5,657 bases of DNA. It comes from Prevotellaceae bacterium. GTDB taxonomy: Bacteria > Bacteroidota > Bacteroidia > Bacteroidales > UBA932. Shown here one piece after another: positions 1-5,556 of this stretch; within the stretch, counting starts at the first letter, position 1; every line of letters starts with the position of its first letter. Position numbers and translations under genes: made by a program. Location: positions 1-5,657 of the forward strand of contig JAIRLT010000104.1 of the NCBI GenBank assembly GCA_031259225.1. The letters are read 5' to 3'. The notes below the pieces were generated by a model, which was not told the origin of the DNA, ran no database searches, and was given only the letters and a program-made list of their open reading frames with translations.

Positions 1-186
1 GGCGCCGGACGATTTGTGGACGGACAGGTGCTGGTAACACACGATATGCTGGGACTGAACCGGGAGTTCTCGCCGCGCTTCCTGCGGCGGTATGCAAACC
101 TGTGCGATGACATGCAAAAAGCATTCAAGCATTACGTGAAAGATGTGAAGTCGGGCGATTTCCCCAATGAAAAAGAACAATACTGA
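1..186 (+). CDS. panB: 3-methyl-2-oxobutanoate hydroxymethyltransferase, C-terminal end (partial)
   Basis: This is the last 61 codons of a gene cut by the window's left edge. PanB transfers a hydroxymethyl group from 5,10-methylene-tetrahydrofolate to 3-methyl-2-oxobutanoate, giving ketopantoate for pantothenate and coenzyme A synthesis; it is a cytosolic homo-oligomer. The visible segment carries the family's typical tail: DGQVLVTHDMLGL at residues 7-19, then FLRRYANLCDDM and a closing DVKSGDFPNEKEQY. PanB proteins are usually about 265-275 residues, so roughly the last quarter is present. The catalytic and metal-binding residues lie upstream and cannot be checked. The gene ends in TGA, immediately followed by a short tandem-repeat block. 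The next gene downstream lies in the same reading frame with no further stop between. Identification rests on recall of the conserved C-terminal motif. Confidence 0.93.
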   Translation, partial: GAGRFVDGQVLVTHDMLGLNREFSPRFLRRYANLCDDMQKAFKHYVKDVKSGDFPNEKEQY

Positions 187-217
187 TTTACGAATTTACA
201 GGTTTACGGATTTACAG
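185..217. repeat. 7-8-base tandem repeat block after panB
   Basis: Four consecutive units end in TTTAC: GATTTAC, GAATTTAC, AGGTTTAC and GGATTTAC. The first unit overlaps the last two bases of the panB TGA stop codon. The block is followed at 221-234 by a GC-rich stretch containing GGCTGGCGC, which is the reverse complement of part of the 16-base cores found at 5280 and 5335. The arrangement (repeat block, GC core, repeat block) resembles that of the larger array near 5241-5383. Confidence 0.75.
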
Positions 218-248
218 TTTCAGGCTGGCGCCGGAGCGCTTGCCGCAA

Positions 249-269
249 CTTACGACTTATGACTTACGA
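249..269. repeat. Heptamer tandem repeat block containing the start codon of the RluA-like gene
   Basis: Three perfect-length heptamers sit end to end: CTTACGA at both ends and CTTATGA in the middle. The single C-to-T difference in the middle unit creates the ATG at 259-261 that starts the pseudouridine synthase gene. The first four codons of that gene (M-T-Y-D) are therefore read out of the repeat, while similarity to the enzyme family begins at about residue 5. No Shine-Dalgarno-like sequence is visible upstream. Confidence 0.75.
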
Positions 270-954
270 CTTTCTTTACGAAGACAACCATATTCTTGCT
301 GTAAATAAACGGGCGGGGGATATTGTACAGGGCGATAAAACCGGCGATACGCCGTTGTGTGACCTGCTGAAGCAATTTATCAAGGAGCGCGACGGCAAGC
401 CCGGCAATGTGTTCCTGGGGGTGCCGCACCGGCTTGACCGACCGGTGAGCGGCGTAACGCTCTTTGCGAAGACCGGCAAGGCTTTGGAGCGCCTCAATGA
501 ATTGTTCCGTAACGGCGGCGTGCACAAAATTTATTGGGCTATCGTGAAAAATCCCCCTGCCAAAGACAGCGACACATTGACACATTATTTAATCCGCAAC
601 GAAAAGCAAAATAAATCCTACGTTTTCGACACGCCCCGGGCGGGCGCAAAAGAAGCGCGGCTGCGCTACACGCTCCTTGCCGGCGGCGACAATTACCACC
701 TGTTGGAAGTGCAACTGCTCACCGGGCGGCATCATCAAATCCGGTGTCAACTGGCGGCTATCGGTTGCCCGGTGAAAGGCGATTTGAAGTACGGTGCGCC
801 GCGTTCCAACCCCGATGGCAGCATCTCGCTGCATGCGCGCAGCGCGGCTTTTGTGCATCCGGTGAAAAAGACGCCGGTCGCTATTGTCGCGCCGGCGCCC
901 GGGGACGCGCTGTGGCAATGGTTTGAACAACGCATGGACAGCCCGCAGCGTTAA
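259..954 (+). CDS. RluA-family RNA pseudouridine synthase
   Basis: This 231-residue cytosolic enzyme should convert specific uridines in rRNA or tRNA to pseudouridine. The fold begins at FLYEDNHILAVNK (5-17). The catalytic motif HRLDRPVSG lies at 57-65, with Asp60 as the expected catalytic aspartate; Val63 stands where many relatives have Thr. Other family signatures are TGRHHQIRCQL (155-165), GDLKYG (174-179) and SLHAR (190-194). There is no N-terminal S4 RNA-binding domain, so it is a short, catalytic-domain-only form, complete in length for that class. The exact target base cannot be inferred. The start ATG is inside a heptamer repeat; it is the first ATG in frame after the panB stop, and no in-frame alternative is better. 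No promoter was found in the 72-base gap, so co-transcription with panB is likely. Its stop codon overlaps that of the convergent kinase gene. Confidence 0.95.
   Translation: MTYDFLYEDNHILAVNKRAGDIVQGDKTGDTPLCDLLKQFIKERDGKPGNVFLGVPHRLDRPVSGVTLFAKTGKALERLNELFRNGGVHKIYWAIVKNPPAKDSDTLTHYLIRNEKQNKSYVFDTPRAGAKEARLRYTLLAGGDNYHLLEVQLLTGRHHQIRCQLAAIGCPVKGDLKYGAPRSNPDGSISLHARSAAFVHPVKKTPVAIVAPAPGDALWQWFEQRMDSPQR
951..954. other. Shared TTAA: overlapping stop codons of convergent genes
   Basis: The palindrome TTAA provides TAA to the plus-strand pseudouridine synthase (952-954) and TAA to the minus-strand kinase (951-953). There is therefore no space between the genes for a conventional intergenic terminator, and I see no hairpin with a U-tract just beyond either stop. 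Confidence 0.95.
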
Positions 955-2624
955 TACACAAAACTGCTACCGCCGATAAATTCGCGAAGAATGGACGTCG
1001 GTGGAATAGTCGCTTCATCGTCGGGCGCAATCATTTCGAAATAGCTGAGGAATTTCAACAACCGCAAGGCTTCGGCATACGACGGGTCGATGGGGTGGAT
1101 GCGGTGCAGGAGCGGTTCGGCATGCCGCCGCAATACCGGCAATTCAAACAATAAAGCCGAATTAAACATTACATCGGCGTTTTCCTGAAACGGGAAAATA
1201 TAGCAGTCTTCGCCACGGCGTACGCTTTGCCACCGGGCAATCGTCTGGCTGGCGGTGTAGCCGCGCGTCTTGGCGTCGCGCACAATCCGCCGGATTAAAC
1301 GGTTGTCGGTCGTCGGAACGCGGTTGTTTTCGTCCATCGAAATAGACGTGAGCGCCGACGCATAGATTTTGAATTTATTTTCATCCTTCACGCCTTCCGT
1401 CAGGGCGGGGTTCAAGGCATGGATGCCTTCCAGCACCAGCAGGTCATTGGGGCGCACTTTCAGCCGCTGTCCGGGAAAATAACGTTTCCCGTCGATAAAA
1501 TCAAAACGCGGGATGGTGATTTCTTTCCCGTGCAGTAAATCGTCCAACTGTTCGTTGAGGAAATCCAGGTCAAGGGCGCCGATGGTTTCAAAATCATAAT
1601 TCCCGTCGGCGTCGCGGGGCGTTTTCTCACGGTCTACAAAATAATTATCCAGTTCCAGCGCTACGGGGTTTAAGCCCGCTACTTTTGCCTGTATGCCCAG
1701 CCGCTTCGACGACGTGGTTTTCCCGCTGCTTGACGGTCCGGCAATCAACACCAGTTTTATGCGGTCGTGCGCTTTTTGTATTTGTTGCGCCAGCGTGGCA
1801 TATTCGCGTTCTTGCAGGGCTTCCGCCGTTTGGATGAGACCGCGCGCCTTGTCTTGCTGGATAATTTTATTGATAGAACCGATACTGTTTGCGCCCAGTA
1901 TCTCGTTCCATTCCTTGTGTTGCCGGAAGATATGGAACAGTTTCGGCTGTTTGGGGCGCGGCTCCAGTTCCAGCGGATTACCGGCTTGCGGCATGCGCAG
2001 CAGGATGCCGCCTTCGTACCTGTCCAGTCCAAAAACTTTCAGGTAGCCGGTCGAATAGAGCAATGGTCCGTAGAAAATATCAGGACAGCCGTCCAAGTAA
2101 TAAATAGTCGTATAGAAACGACCGCGCGTCTTTTGCAGCAATGCTTTTTCGGGTTGCCCGTTTTGTTCGAACAGGGCGATGACTTTTTCGGTGGCTTCTT
2201 TTACACGGACAAACGGTATATCTTTTTCCACCAGTTCGCGCATACGCGCCGCCACTTGCTGCAATGCCGCCTCGCCCGCGGGCTGCCCGTCTTTGGTGAT
2301 TTCGCCGTATAAACCGCGGGAGATGGAATGTTCGATAGCCAGCCGATAACCGGGCAGCACCTCCTCCACGGCTTTCCGGCAAAGGAATGAAAGCGAACGC
2401 TGGTAAGCCCGCATCCCGTCGGGGTATGAAATATCCACGAACCGGATGTGCATCGCAAAATATATTTCATAGGAAAGGTCTTTCAGTTGGTTATCCACCA
2501 ACGCCGCCAGCACGCCGGACGCCAAACGGGCATCCAGTTGCTGCGACAATTGATACAGGCTGGCGCCGGGCGGGCACGTATGGTACGACTGGGTATTTTC
2601 GCAATAAATTTGTATAACTTTCAT
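951..2624 (-). CDS. Nucleoside (uridine-type) kinase with ThrRS-like N-terminal TGS region
   Basis: This 557-residue cytosolic protein has two parts. Residues 1-65 resemble a TGS domain. Residues about 74-110 (YQRSLSFLCRKAVEEVLPG, then AIEHSISRGLYGEI) resemble part of the second additional domain of threonyl-tRNA synthetase, but the HxxxH metal motif is absent. The C-terminal half is a uridine kinase/phosphoribulokinase-type P-loop domain: Walker A GPSSSGKTT at 296-304, substrate-side LDNYFVDR at 325-332, LVLEGIHALN at 396-405, and an arginine-rich lid region RLIRRIVRDAKTRGY (442-456). It probably phosphorylates uridine or a related nucleoside with ATP or GTP. Substrate specificity cannot be read from sequence, and the front end's role is unknown. 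Uridine kinases without this front end are about 210 residues, so the extension more than doubles the size. The start is ATG, with a TAnnTTTG promoter element 24 bases upstream. Confidence 0.93.
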   Translation of the reverse strand: MKVIQIYCENTQSYHTCPPGASLYQLSQQLDARLASGVLAALVDNQLKDLSYEIYFAMHIRFVDISYPDGMRAYQRSLSFLCRKAVEEVLPGYRLAIEHSISRGLYGEITKDGQPAGEAALQQVAARMRELVEKDIPFVRVKEATEKVIALFEQNGQPEKALLQKTRGRFYTTIYYLDGCPDIFYGPLLYSTGYLKVFGLDRYEGGILLRMPQAGNPLELEPRPKQPKLFHIFRQHKEWNEILGANSIGSINKIIQQDKARGLIQTAEALQEREYATLAQQIQKAHDRIKLVLIAGPSSSGKTTSSKRLGIQAKVAGLNPVALELDNYFVDREKTPRDADGNYDFETIGALDLDFLNEQLDDLLHGKEITIPRFDFIDGKRYFPGQRLKVRPNDLLVLEGIHALNPALTEGVKDENKFKIYASALTSISMDENNRVPTTDNRLIRRIVRDAKTRGYTASQTIARWQSVRRGEDCYIFPFQENADVMFNSALLFELPVLRRHAEPLLHRIHPIDPSYAEALRLLKFLSYFEMIAPDDEATIPPTSILREFIGGSSFVY

Positions 2625-2648
2625 CCTGCTTTATTTTGAATAGCGAGG

Positions 2649-2656
2649 CAAAGATA
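2649..2656 (-). promoter_or_regulatory. Bacteroidota-type -7 element for the nucleoside kinase
   Basis: Read on the minus strand this is TATCTTTG, an exact match to the TAnnTTTG -7 element used by the main sigma factor of Bacteroidota. It lies 24 bases before the kinase ATG, implying a leader of roughly 15-20 bases. A clear TTG at the -33 position was not found, so this half-match lowers confidence. Confidence 0.6.
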
Positions 2657-2710
2657 GGCAAAATTCACCGCATTATAGCGGCTGCCCCTTCCCGTCGGGA
2701 TACAACTTTT

Positions 2711-2769
2711 GGCGGGGACAAAATGGCAGGCGGGGAACGCTTTGATGCTATTCTTGGAGGGGGCGGGGA
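2711..2769. repeat. Three direct copies of GGCGGGGA
   Basis: The octamer GGCGGGGA occurs at 2711-2718, 2729-2736 and 2762-2769, all in the 158-base gap between the lipoprotein stop and the kinase start. The copies begin 55 or more bases upstream of the candidate kinase -7 element. The last copy sits in a G-rich run (2756-2774). This could be an operator-like repeat or simply base composition; no known regulator site is recognised. Confidence 0.4.
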
Positions 2770-2782
2770 GCAGGCGTCCCGT

Positions 2783-3214
2783 TTACCGGTTCCGCAGCAC
2801 GACAACCTTAAACTCCATGGCGTAGTTATCGGGAATGGGCGGCAGGCTGGCTTCGTTACTTTCAATGATGAAAGTAATCTTCCCCGCCTGAATATCGTAA
2901 CGGATGACCTCAAACGAGCCGGCGGCATACGAACGGATATAGGGTAACAGGTTGTCATAGTCACCCACGTGGTAGGCAATCACCACGCCGGTTTCTATCA
3001 CGCTGTGCGTAATTGCCGGCAGGTTTTTTTCGGCATAGATATAAAAATCGCTGCCGCTGTTGATGCTTTGCCAGTCGCCGGCAGGCGCCGGGCGGGGCTG
3101 GACGGTCAGGTAAAATGTTTCGGCTACGAGGTACGTATCCGGTACGATAGCCTCTTGCGGAGTACAAGCCGGCAGCAACAAAGCCGCCATGCCGATTAAG
3201 AAGAAATTTTTCAT
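2783..3214 (-). CDS. Small predicted lipoprotein, function unknown
   Basis: This is a 143-residue protein with a type II signal peptide: Lys2, a hydrophobic stretch (FFLIGMAALLL, 4-14) and a lipobox LPAC ending at Cys17. It is therefore probably lipid-anchored in the cell envelope, with a mature chain of about 127 residues. The mature part has alternating hydrophobic residues suggesting a beta-rich fold, and a PYIRSY segment at 91-96 followed by aromatic and charged strands ending MEFKVVVL (133-140). It reminds me of a family of small Bacteroidota lipoproteins with a similar PYxRxY segment, many of which have a collagen-like GPxG stretch after the cysteine; that stretch is absent here. This assignment is from memory and weak. 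It lies 69 bases downstream of purF on the same strand and may be co-transcribed. Residues after Cys17 (TPQE) do not clearly match the acidic surface-export signal known in some Bacteroidota. Confidence 0.85.
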   Translation of the reverse strand: MKNFFLIGMAALLLPACTPQEAIVPDTYLVAETFYLTVQPRPAPAGDWQSINSGSDFYIYAEKNLPAITHSVIETGVVIAYHVGDYDNLLPYIRSYAAGSFEVIRYDIQAGKITFIIESNEASLPPIPDNYAMEFKVVVLRNR

Positions 3215-3283
3215 AAGATGACAGTTAAAGTTACAGTATGATGGTTAAAATCGTATTTGTTTAGCCGTATCCGCCGCGCCGCG

Positions 3284-5182
3284 TTAAATCAGTTTCAGTT
3301 GTTTGTTCTCTTCTTCAAAATAGCGGATATACGCATTGTTCACCACGCGGACGCCGCCGGGCGTGGGATAGTCGCCGGAGAAATACCAGTCGCCGGTGTT
3401 GTCCGGGCAGGCGGCATGCAGTCCTTCGAGCGACTGGAATACCAGTTCTACTTCCGCCCGCATGTTCTCGGGGCGCAGCAGGGCAACAATTTTCCGGGAA
3501 ATTTCTTCGGGCGTAAACGGGCGGTAAATGTCCTTGACATGGTTCACCCACCCGCCGGACTTTTTTTCCTGCTGTTTGCAACGCTGGTACACGTCTTCGA
3601 CGAGGCTTGCCATGCCGCGTTCTTTGAGCAGTTCGACAGCCGCGAGGAAAGCGCAAAATTCTTTCATCCGCGACATTTCGATGCCGTAGCAGTCGGGGTA
3701 GCGGATTTGCGGCGCCGAGCTGACCACGATGATTTTCTTGGGCTCCAACCGGTCTAACATTTTCAGGATACTTTGTTTCAGGGTGGTGCCGCGCACGATG
3801 CTGTCGTCAATGATGACGATGGAATCAATGTGCCGGCGGACGATGCCGTAGGTTACGTCATACACATGTTCCACCATATTGTTGCGCGATGCGCCTTCGG
3901 TGATGAAGGTGCGCATTTTGGCGTCTTTCACGGCTATTTTCTCTATGCGCAGCCGCGGGGCGATGATGTTCCACAATTCGCCGGGCGAAAGGACATCTGC
4001 TTGCAGGATGCGCCGGTGCTTGTCTTGCAGCATATAATCTTCCACGCCTTTCACCAGCCCGTAGAAAGCTGTTTCCGCCGTGTTGGGGATATACGAGAAA
4101 ATGGTATGGTCAAAGTCATACCCGATAGCGTCCAGCACTTTCCCGGTGAGTTGCCCGCCTAATTTTTTCCGTTCGCGGTAGATATATTTGTCGGTACCGC
4201 GCGAGAAGTAAATGCGTTCAAAGGAACAGGCTTTGCGTTCCAGTGCCGGTATGATTTGTTCCAGCGCCAGCGACCCGTCTTTTTTCAGGATAAGCGCTGC
4301 GCCGGCGGGCAGTTCTTCGACGCTGTCCGTGCGCACGCGGAACGCCGTTTGAATTACGGGGCGCTCCGATGCTACCACCACCACCTCCTCGTCGGCATAA
4401 TAAAATGCCGGGCGGATACCGTGCGGGTCGCGCACCACAAAGGCGTCGCCTTGCCCCACAATGCCGCCGATGACATACCCGCCGTCTAATTTCCGGATGG
4501 TTTCTTTGAGGAGGAACGGGATATCCAAATGGTCTTCGATGCAGGTAGCGATTTTTTTCCGCGGCAACGCCGGGTATTTTTCGCGGTATTGCCCATACAG
4601 TGTTTCATTCTGCCGGTCGAGCAGGTGCCCCATGCGTTCGAGCAGGGATACCGTGTCGGAAGTATTATGCGGGTATTGCCCTATTTCTACCAACTGTTGG
4701 AACACCTCGCCGGCGTTGGTGAGGGTGAAGTTCCCCGCTACGGTCAGGCTGCGGGAACGCCAGTTATTGCTGCGCAGTACCGGATGGACAAAATCAATTG
4801 TGCGGTCGCCCTGCGTCTGGTAGCGCAGGTGTCCCAGCAGCACCTCGCCTGTAAACGGGATATGGGCGGTTATCCATTGCCCGGTGGCGGCGGGATGCCG
4901 GCGGAAGCCGTCCCATCCGGCGGAAATGGTATCGAACACATCGCGTAAAGGGGTGGGGGAATTGGAGCGTGTATGATCCATATAAACGCTGCCGGGTTGC
5001 GGGTGCAGTTTCACGGAGGCAACCCCGGCGCCGTCCTGCCCGCGGTTATGCTGTTTTTCCATTAACAGGTACAGTTTTTCTATACCATAATTCCACGTGC
5101 CGTATTTTTCTTTATAATACGATAACGGCTTACGCAGGCGCACAAGGGCTATTCCACACTCATGCTTTAAGGATTCCGACAT
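3284..5182 (-). CDS. purF: Amidophosphoribosyltransferase, long form
   Basis: This enzyme makes 5-phosphoribosylamine from PRPP and glutamine, the first committed step of purine synthesis. From the ATG at 5182 it has 632 residues. The N-terminal Ntn glutaminase domain shows the catalytic Cys9 in HECGI after a short propeptide, RGQDGAG (47-53) and GHLRYQTQG (117-125). GNFTLTNAGE at 150-159 occupies the oxyanion-hole region, where classical PurF has NG rather than NF. The phosphoribosyltransferase domain carries the PRPP motif VIIDDSIVRGTT (456-467). Classical PurF is about 470-520 residues; the surplus includes a C-terminal extension ending in GDWYFSGDYPTPGG (597-610), which I recall as typical of Bacteroidota long forms. 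An in-frame TTG at 5186-5188 could add two residues, but the ATG is preferred by start type and by the usual short propeptide. A paralogue function other than purine synthesis cannot be excluded. Confidence 0.9.
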   Translation of the reverse strand: MSESLKHECGIALVRLRKPLSYYKEKYGTWNYGIEKLYLLMEKQHNRGQDGAGVASVKLHPQPGSVYMDHTRSNSPTPLRDVFDTISAGWDGFRRHPAATGQWITAHIPFTGEVLLGHLRYQTQGDRTIDFVHPVLRSNNWRSRSLTVAGNFTLTNAGEVFQQLVEIGQYPHNTSDTVSLLERMGHLLDRQNETLYGQYREKYPALPRKKIATCIEDHLDIPFLLKETIRKLDGGYVIGGIVGQGDAFVVRDPHGIRPAFYYADEEVVVVASERPVIQTAFRVRTDSVEELPAGAALILKKDGSLALEQIIPALERKACSFERIYFSRGTDKYIYRERKKLGGQLTGKVLDAIGYDFDHTIFSYIPNTAETAFYGLVKGVEDYMLQDKHRRILQADVLSPGELWNIIAPRLRIEKIAVKDAKMRTFITEGASRNNMVEHVYDVTYGIVRRHIDSIVIIDDSIVRGTTLKQSILKMLDRLEPKKIIVVSSAPQIRYPDCYGIEMSRMKEFCAFLAAVELLKERGMASLVEDVYQRCKQQEKKSGGWVNHVKDIYRPFTPEEISRKIVALLRPENMRAEVELVFQSLEGLHAACPDNTGDWYFSGDYPTPGGVRVVNNAYIRYFEEENKQLKLI

Positions 5183-5202
5183 AGGCAACTTTTATTAAGG
5201 CA

Positions 5203-5210
5203 CAAATGTA
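5203..5210 (-). promoter_or_regulatory. Bacteroidota-type -7 element for purF
   Basis: On the minus strand this reads TACATTTG, an exact TAnnTTTG match, 20 bases before the purF ATG. The spacer upstream is T-rich (runs of T and A at 5211-5226), as is common for these promoters, but no clear TTTG lies at the -33 position. The predicted leader is short, about 14 bases. That favours the ATG over the TTG, which would lie almost at the transcript's 5' end. No purine-riboswitch-like structure fits in such a short leader. Confidence 0.6.
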
Positions 5211-5240
5211 CGAAAAAAATAGAAAATGACGCAGCAGCCC

Positions 5241-5279
5241 ATTAGGAGTTATGAATTAGGAGTTATGAGTTATGAATTA
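5241..5279. repeat. Heptamer block A (left inverted arm)
   Basis: Two exact 14-base units ATTAGGAGTTATGA (5241-5254 and 5255-5268) are followed by GTTATGA and ATTA. Each 14-mer consists of two related heptamers, GAATTAG-like and GAGTTAT. The last 33 bases (5247-5279) match the reverse complement of 5351-5383 at 29 positions, and the innermost 17 match perfectly. Confidence 0.9.
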
Positions 5280-5295
5280 AGCTGCCGCGCCAGCC
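5280..5295. repeat. GC-rich core, copy 1
   Basis: The 16-mer AGCTGCCGCGCCAGCC recurs exactly at 5335-5350 in the same orientation. Its inner 14 bases are an imperfect palindrome (12 of 14 positions), able to form a small GCTG/CAGC hairpin. It stands out sharply from the AT-rich flanks. Confidence 0.9.
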
Positions 5296-5334
5296 AATTT
5301 CTAATTTCTGATTTCTAATTTCTAATTTCTAATT
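5296..5334. repeat. Heptamer block B between the two cores
   Basis: Five tandem heptamers AATTTCT, the third changed to GATTTCT, are followed by AATT. The block is 39 bases, the same length as block A, and is bounded on both sides by the identical 16-base core. Confidence 0.9.
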
Positions 5335-5350
5335 AGCTGCCGCGCCAGCC
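5335..5350. repeat. GC-rich core, copy 2
   Basis: This is an exact direct copy of the 16-mer at 5280-5295, starting 55 bases downstream of it. Nine bases of its reverse complement (GGCTGGCGC) also occur at 223-231, in the panB-rluA gap. Confidence 0.9.
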
Positions 5351-5383
5351 TAATTCATAACTCATAATTCATAACTCATAATT
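5351..5383. repeat. Heptamer block A' (right inverted arm)
   Basis: Two exact 14-base units TAATTCATAACTCA (5351-5364 and 5365-5378) are followed by TAATT. This is the inverted partner of block A. Pairing of the arms would enclose a 71-base loop containing both cores and block B. Confidence 0.9.
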
Positions 5384-5393
5384 GGTTACCGTC

Positions 5394-5407
5394 CAACTCT
5401 CAACTCT
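5394..5407. repeat. Two tandem CAACTCT heptamers
   Basis: CAACTCT is repeated exactly twice, just past the right inverted arm and before a GC-rich stretch (5408-5420). It is a minor block with the same 7-base period as its neighbours. Confidence 0.6.
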
Positions 5408-5420
5408 GAGCGCGCAACGC

Positions 5421-5487
5421 ATCCGCGTAATCCGTCTAAATCCGCGTAATTCGTACCTTAGCGTAATCCGCCTAAATCCGCGTAATC
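5421..5487. repeat. 26-base direct repeat pair built from TCCGCGTAA-like units
   Basis: Bases 5425-5450 and 5461-5486 are 26-base copies differing at one position (T5435 versus C5471), offset by 36 bases. Each copy carries internal near-heptamers such as GCGTAAT and AAATCCGC. On the minus strand the units read GGATTAC and GGATTTA, resembling the repeat block next to panB. Confidence 0.85.
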
Positions 5488-5520
5488 TAGAAAAACAAAA
5501 AAAATAATTCCCTAAGGCTA

Positions 5521-5549
5521 TTGCATTTAAAAAATAATTCCTATCTTTG
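5521..5549 (+). promoter_or_regulatory. Bacteroidota-type promoter pointing out of the right edge
   Basis: TATCTTTG at 5542-5549 is an exact TAnnTTTG -7 element. A TTG at 5521-5523 lies 18 bases upstream, close to the expected -33 position, and the spacer is A/T-rich. It is the best two-part promoter match in the window. No ATG follows on the plus strand before the window ends, so it would serve a gene or RNA with a leader of more than 100 bases. It would also run antisense to the possible minus-strand coding end at 5557-5655. The two calls are in tension. Confidence 0.5.
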
Positions 5550-5556
5550 TGCTGTT

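Larger units (their letters stand above)
5183..5556. other. Repeat-rich intergenic region without a convincing gene
   Basis: This 374-base stretch contains the purF promoter at one end and a promoter-like site facing away at the other, with tandem and inverted repeats between. The heptamer blocks occupy 5241-5383, two CAACTCT copies lie at 5394-5407, and a GC-richer repeat pair fills 5421-5487. A reading frame of 64 codons on the minus strand (5369-5563) runs through these repeats but is rejected as a gene. From 5488 to about 5541 the sequence is A/T-rich with an A-run at 5491-5506. Confidence 0.8.

Noticed and set aside
1767..2312. A 181-codon plus-strand open frame opposite the kinase
   Set aside because: It lies wholly antisense to a well-supported kinase gene with clear motifs. 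Its product has no recognisable domain and is best explained as a GC-rich coding shadow.
2556..2569. Exact 14-base match (CAGGCTGGCGCCGG) to 221-234
   Set aside because: This copy lies inside the kinase coding sequence with no flanking heptamers. Such GC-rich words recur in these genes, so it is probably chance.
3226..3233. TAACTTTA on the minus strand as a promoter for the lipoprotein
   Set aside because: It mismatches the last base of TAnnTTTG, has no -33 partner and would leave a leader of only a few bases. Co-transcription from purF is at least as likely.
3216..3252. GTTA-containing repeats upstream of the lipoprotein as another heptamer block
   Set aside because: Spacing between the GTTA copies is 6 and 14 bases and the units do not align cleanly, so a regular heptamer array is not supported.
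3257..3757. A 166-codon plus-strand open frame opposite purF (others at 3773-4162 and 4529-4948)
   Set aside because: All are antisense to purF and have His/Phe/Ala-rich products typical of shadow frames.
5247..5383. Intrinsic terminator for an upstream minus-strand gene
   Set aside because: The arms can pair, but they are AT-rich with a 71-base loop and no U-tract follows the stem on the minus strand.
5241..5487. CRISPR array
   Set aside because: Repeats are 7, 14 or 16 bases, spacers are themselves repetitive, and no cas gene is present.
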